Shown here one piece after another: positions 62,768-64,000 of a stretch of 64,000 nt of DNA (its first letter is position 1; every line of letters begins with the position of its first letter). The DNA lies in NCBI GenBank assembly GCA_025463305.1, contig JAOBWK010000102.1:1-64000 (forward strand), written 5' to 3'. The notes below the pieces were generated by a model that had not been told where the DNA came from, made no database searches, and saw only the letters and a list, made by a program, of their open reading frames with translations. This DNA is from Ilumatobacteraceae bacterium. Its GTDB lineage: Bacteria > Actinomycetota > Acidimicrobiia > Acidimicrobiales > Ilumatobacteraceae. Both the position numbers and the translations under genes were made by a program.

Positions 62768-62785
62768 GCCGGCTCGTTCAGGGCA

Positions 62786-63655
62786 TCACTGCTGGGGCGC
62801 ACCCCAGGGGTTCGGCGGCTCAACTGGCGGGGCCGCCGGCGGTCCGGGCTGCTGGTACGGCTGCTGATACGGCTGTGGTGCGGGTTGCGCAGCGGGGTCG
62901 CCGTAGATGGGCGGCGCCCCTGGCGGAGGTGCCGGCGTCCAGCCCGGGGGTGACGTCGGCGCTGCCGGCGGGTAGCCCACGGGCGGGTAGCCGGCCGGGT
63001 TGTAGCCGTATGCGTTCGGCGCCGCGCCGGGCTGGCCGTAGCCGGCGGGCGCGGCGGGCACGGACTTGCGGCGCAGCCCGAGGAGGATGAACAGGCCGCC
63101 CAGCACCACACCGATGGCGGCGATGCCGACACCCAGGTTCTGCAGCTTGTCGGCATCGTCCTTCGGGTTGCGGCCGACCGCGATCGCGAAGTCGGTGTCG
63201 TCGCTCTGCACGGTCAGCGTGTAGCGGCCGGGCTTGTCGATGGTGACCGCGCGCACCTCGCTGCCCACGAAGCCGGCCTTGTCGTAGCTGGCGCCGGTCG
63301 CCCGGTCGAGCTTGACGTCATCGCCGTCGGCGTTGGTCATCGCCAGATCGACGGTGACCTTGCCGTCGTGGTGGTAGGAGGTGCCGGTGTTGTCGCAGTC
63401 GCCGCGGAGGTCGCCGACCTTACCGGTGGTCTCGGCGTAGAAGATGAACTTGCCGGTGCCGGTGAAGTCGAACTCGGTGTCGCAGCCGACGGGTGCGCGC
63501 TGCAGGCTCTTGACGGCGTCGGAGTACTGCGAGCCGGCGGCGACGAAGAGCGCGACACCAGCGCCGATGCCACCGACGAGCAGCACGATGCCCAGCACGA
63601 GCAGGCCCTTGTGGCGGGCACCCTTGGCGGGCGGCGGTTGCACTTGAAACGACAT
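62786..63655 (-). CDS. Two-helix membrane protein with Pro/Tyr-rich tail, unknown function
   Basis: This 289-aa protein has a basic N-terminus, a first membrane helix (GLLVLGIVLLVGGIGAGVALFVAAG), an outside domain of beta type (VGCDTEFDFTGTGKFIFYAETTG, with two Cys able to bond), a second helix (LGVGIAAIGVVLGGLFILLGL) and a cytoplasmic tail rich in Pro, Gly, Ala, Tyr and Gln (PPGWTPAPPPGAPP, PYQQPYQQPG). Similar proteins are common in actinobacteria without known role. Its ATG shares a base with the stop of the aminotransferase gene (TGATG), so they are coupled. Confidence 0.75.
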   Translation of the reverse strand: MSFQVQPPPAKGARHKGLLVLGIVLLVGGIGAGVALFVAAGSQYSDAVKSLQRAPVGCDTEFDFTGTGKFIFYAETTGKVGDLRGDCDNTGTSYHHDGKVTVDLAMTNADGDDVKLDRATGASYDKAGFVGSEVRAVTIDKPGRYTLTVQSDDTDFAIAVGRNPKDDADKLQNLGVGIAAIGVVLGGLFILLGLRRKSVPAAPAGYGQPGAAPNAYGYNPAGYPPVGYPPAAPTSPPGWTPAPPPGAPPIYGDPAAQPAPQPYQQPYQQPGPPAAPPVEPPNPWGAPQQ

Positions 63656-64000
63656 CAGTTCACTCCCAGTCGCTGGACTACCAGATTGATTCGGTCATCG
63701 GGCTGGACGACGGCGACGCGAACGTTGTTCGAGCCGCCCTCTCCGTAGAAATCGCCGGGGCTCACCAGAGCCCCTGCCTGTCGAGCCAGCCGTTCGGCGA
63801 ACGCCCAACCGTCCTCAGCATCAAACCACAAATAGAACCCTCCAGCGGGCATCTGCACGTCGTGACCAGACCAGCGCGACAGCGCCGTGGCCAGGGTCTC
63901 CAGTCGGCGGAGGTAGCGGTCGCGTTGCACCACGACGTGCGCGTCGTCGCCGAGCGCGACCGTGGCCGCGGCCTGCACCGGTCCGGGCACCAGCATGCCG
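63655..64000 (-). CDS. Aminotransferase class I/II, C-terminal part (cut by window edge)
   Basis: Only the last 115 or so residues are in the window. LVPGPVQAAATVALGDDAHV, RYLRRLETLATALSRW, MPAGGFYLWFDAEDGWAFAERLARQAGALVSPGDFYGEGGSNNVRVAVV match the C-terminal domain of fold-type I aminotransferases such as succinyldiaminopimelate aminotransferase (DapC). The PLP lysine and N-terminal domain lie beyond base 64000. The stop overlaps the start of the next gene. Confidence 0.75.
   Translation of the reverse strand, partial: GMLVPGPVQAAATVALGDDAHVVVQRDRYLRRLETLATALSRWSGHDVQMPAGGFYLWFDAEDGWAFAERLARQAGALVSPGDFYGEGGSNNVRVAVVQPDDRINLVVQRLGVN

Noticed and set aside
62766..62775. GAGCCGGCTC palindrome after lexA as a terminator
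   Set aside because: A 10-bp palindrome without a loop cannot form a useful hairpin.

Overview
The window reads as a contiguous piece of housekeeping chromosome from a high-GC actinomycetote. I infer a member of the Acidimicrobiia (Ilumatobacter or Microthrix type). Grounds are the codon bias (nearly every third position is G or C), the comEA/comEC/holA cluster with a short ComEC, a lexA / LysM-gene / nrdR cluster, a class II DAHP synthase, an F420-type luciferase-like oxidoreductase, a B12-dependent (class II) ribonucleotide reductase, and a GlnD/GlnK/AmtB set. I see no insertion sequence, prophage, integrase or CRISPR array.

Layout. 1-4.2 kb: DNA uptake and replication genes (holA, comEC, comEA) with a divergent small membrane protein. 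4.2-7.5 kb: trehalose synthesis (otsA-otsB), an HExxH protein and a thioredoxin-TPR protein. 7.5-15.1 kb: glpD, a kinase-like phosphotransferase coupled to a PAC2 protein, an LLM oxidoreductase, an HDAC-like amidohydrolase and a fatty-acyl-AMP ligase. 15.2-21.7 kb: leuS, a MATE exporter, an SDR, a UspA protein and a 2OG-Fe(II) oxygenase. 21.7-26.1 kb: nitrogen control (glnD facing amtB-glnK across a strong hairpin). 26.2-31.3 kb: hrpA and a compact cystathionine-gamma-synthase-like enzyme. 31.3-34.8 kb: small ORFs, a GDT1-family transporter, and an MFS/MarR pair divergent from an isochorismatase-like gene over a tandem palindromic operator. 34.9-37.4 kb: tRNA-Ala(GGC) and nadD / LCP-like / rsfS. 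37.7-40.8 kb: a primary-type sigma factor, class II DAHP synthase with a short coupled leader ORF, and a serine hydrolase. 40.8-48 kb: a cell-wall lysozyme-like protein, thiolase, PIG-L deacetylase, P450, thymidine kinase and PepF. 48-54.3 kb: a giant cyclic-di-GMP protein and a PhyH dioxygenase. 54.4-61.5 kb: nrdJ with NrdR boxes, a molybdopterin oxidoreductase, a RibD-like reductase and nrdR. 61.5-64 kb: a LysM protein and lexA sharing five LexA-box-like sites, a membrane protein and the 3' part of an aminotransferase gene.

A recurring signal is a TAnnnT hexamer ending 6-10 bases before the start codon with no Shine-Dalgarno sequence. This is the signature of leaderless mRNAs, seen at more than a dozen genes on both strands. 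The most interesting regulatory spots are the 13-codon Cys-Cys leader ORF that overlaps the DAHP synthase start, the five LexA-like sites between lexA and the LysM gene, the tandem MarR operator that covers a leaderless -10, and the NrdR boxes just downstream of a near-consensus nrdJ promoter. DNA damage control (LexA), dNTP supply (NrdR, NrdJ, thymidine kinase) and division (LysM protein) are thus physically close. All functions are assigned by reading motifs; no database search was possible.
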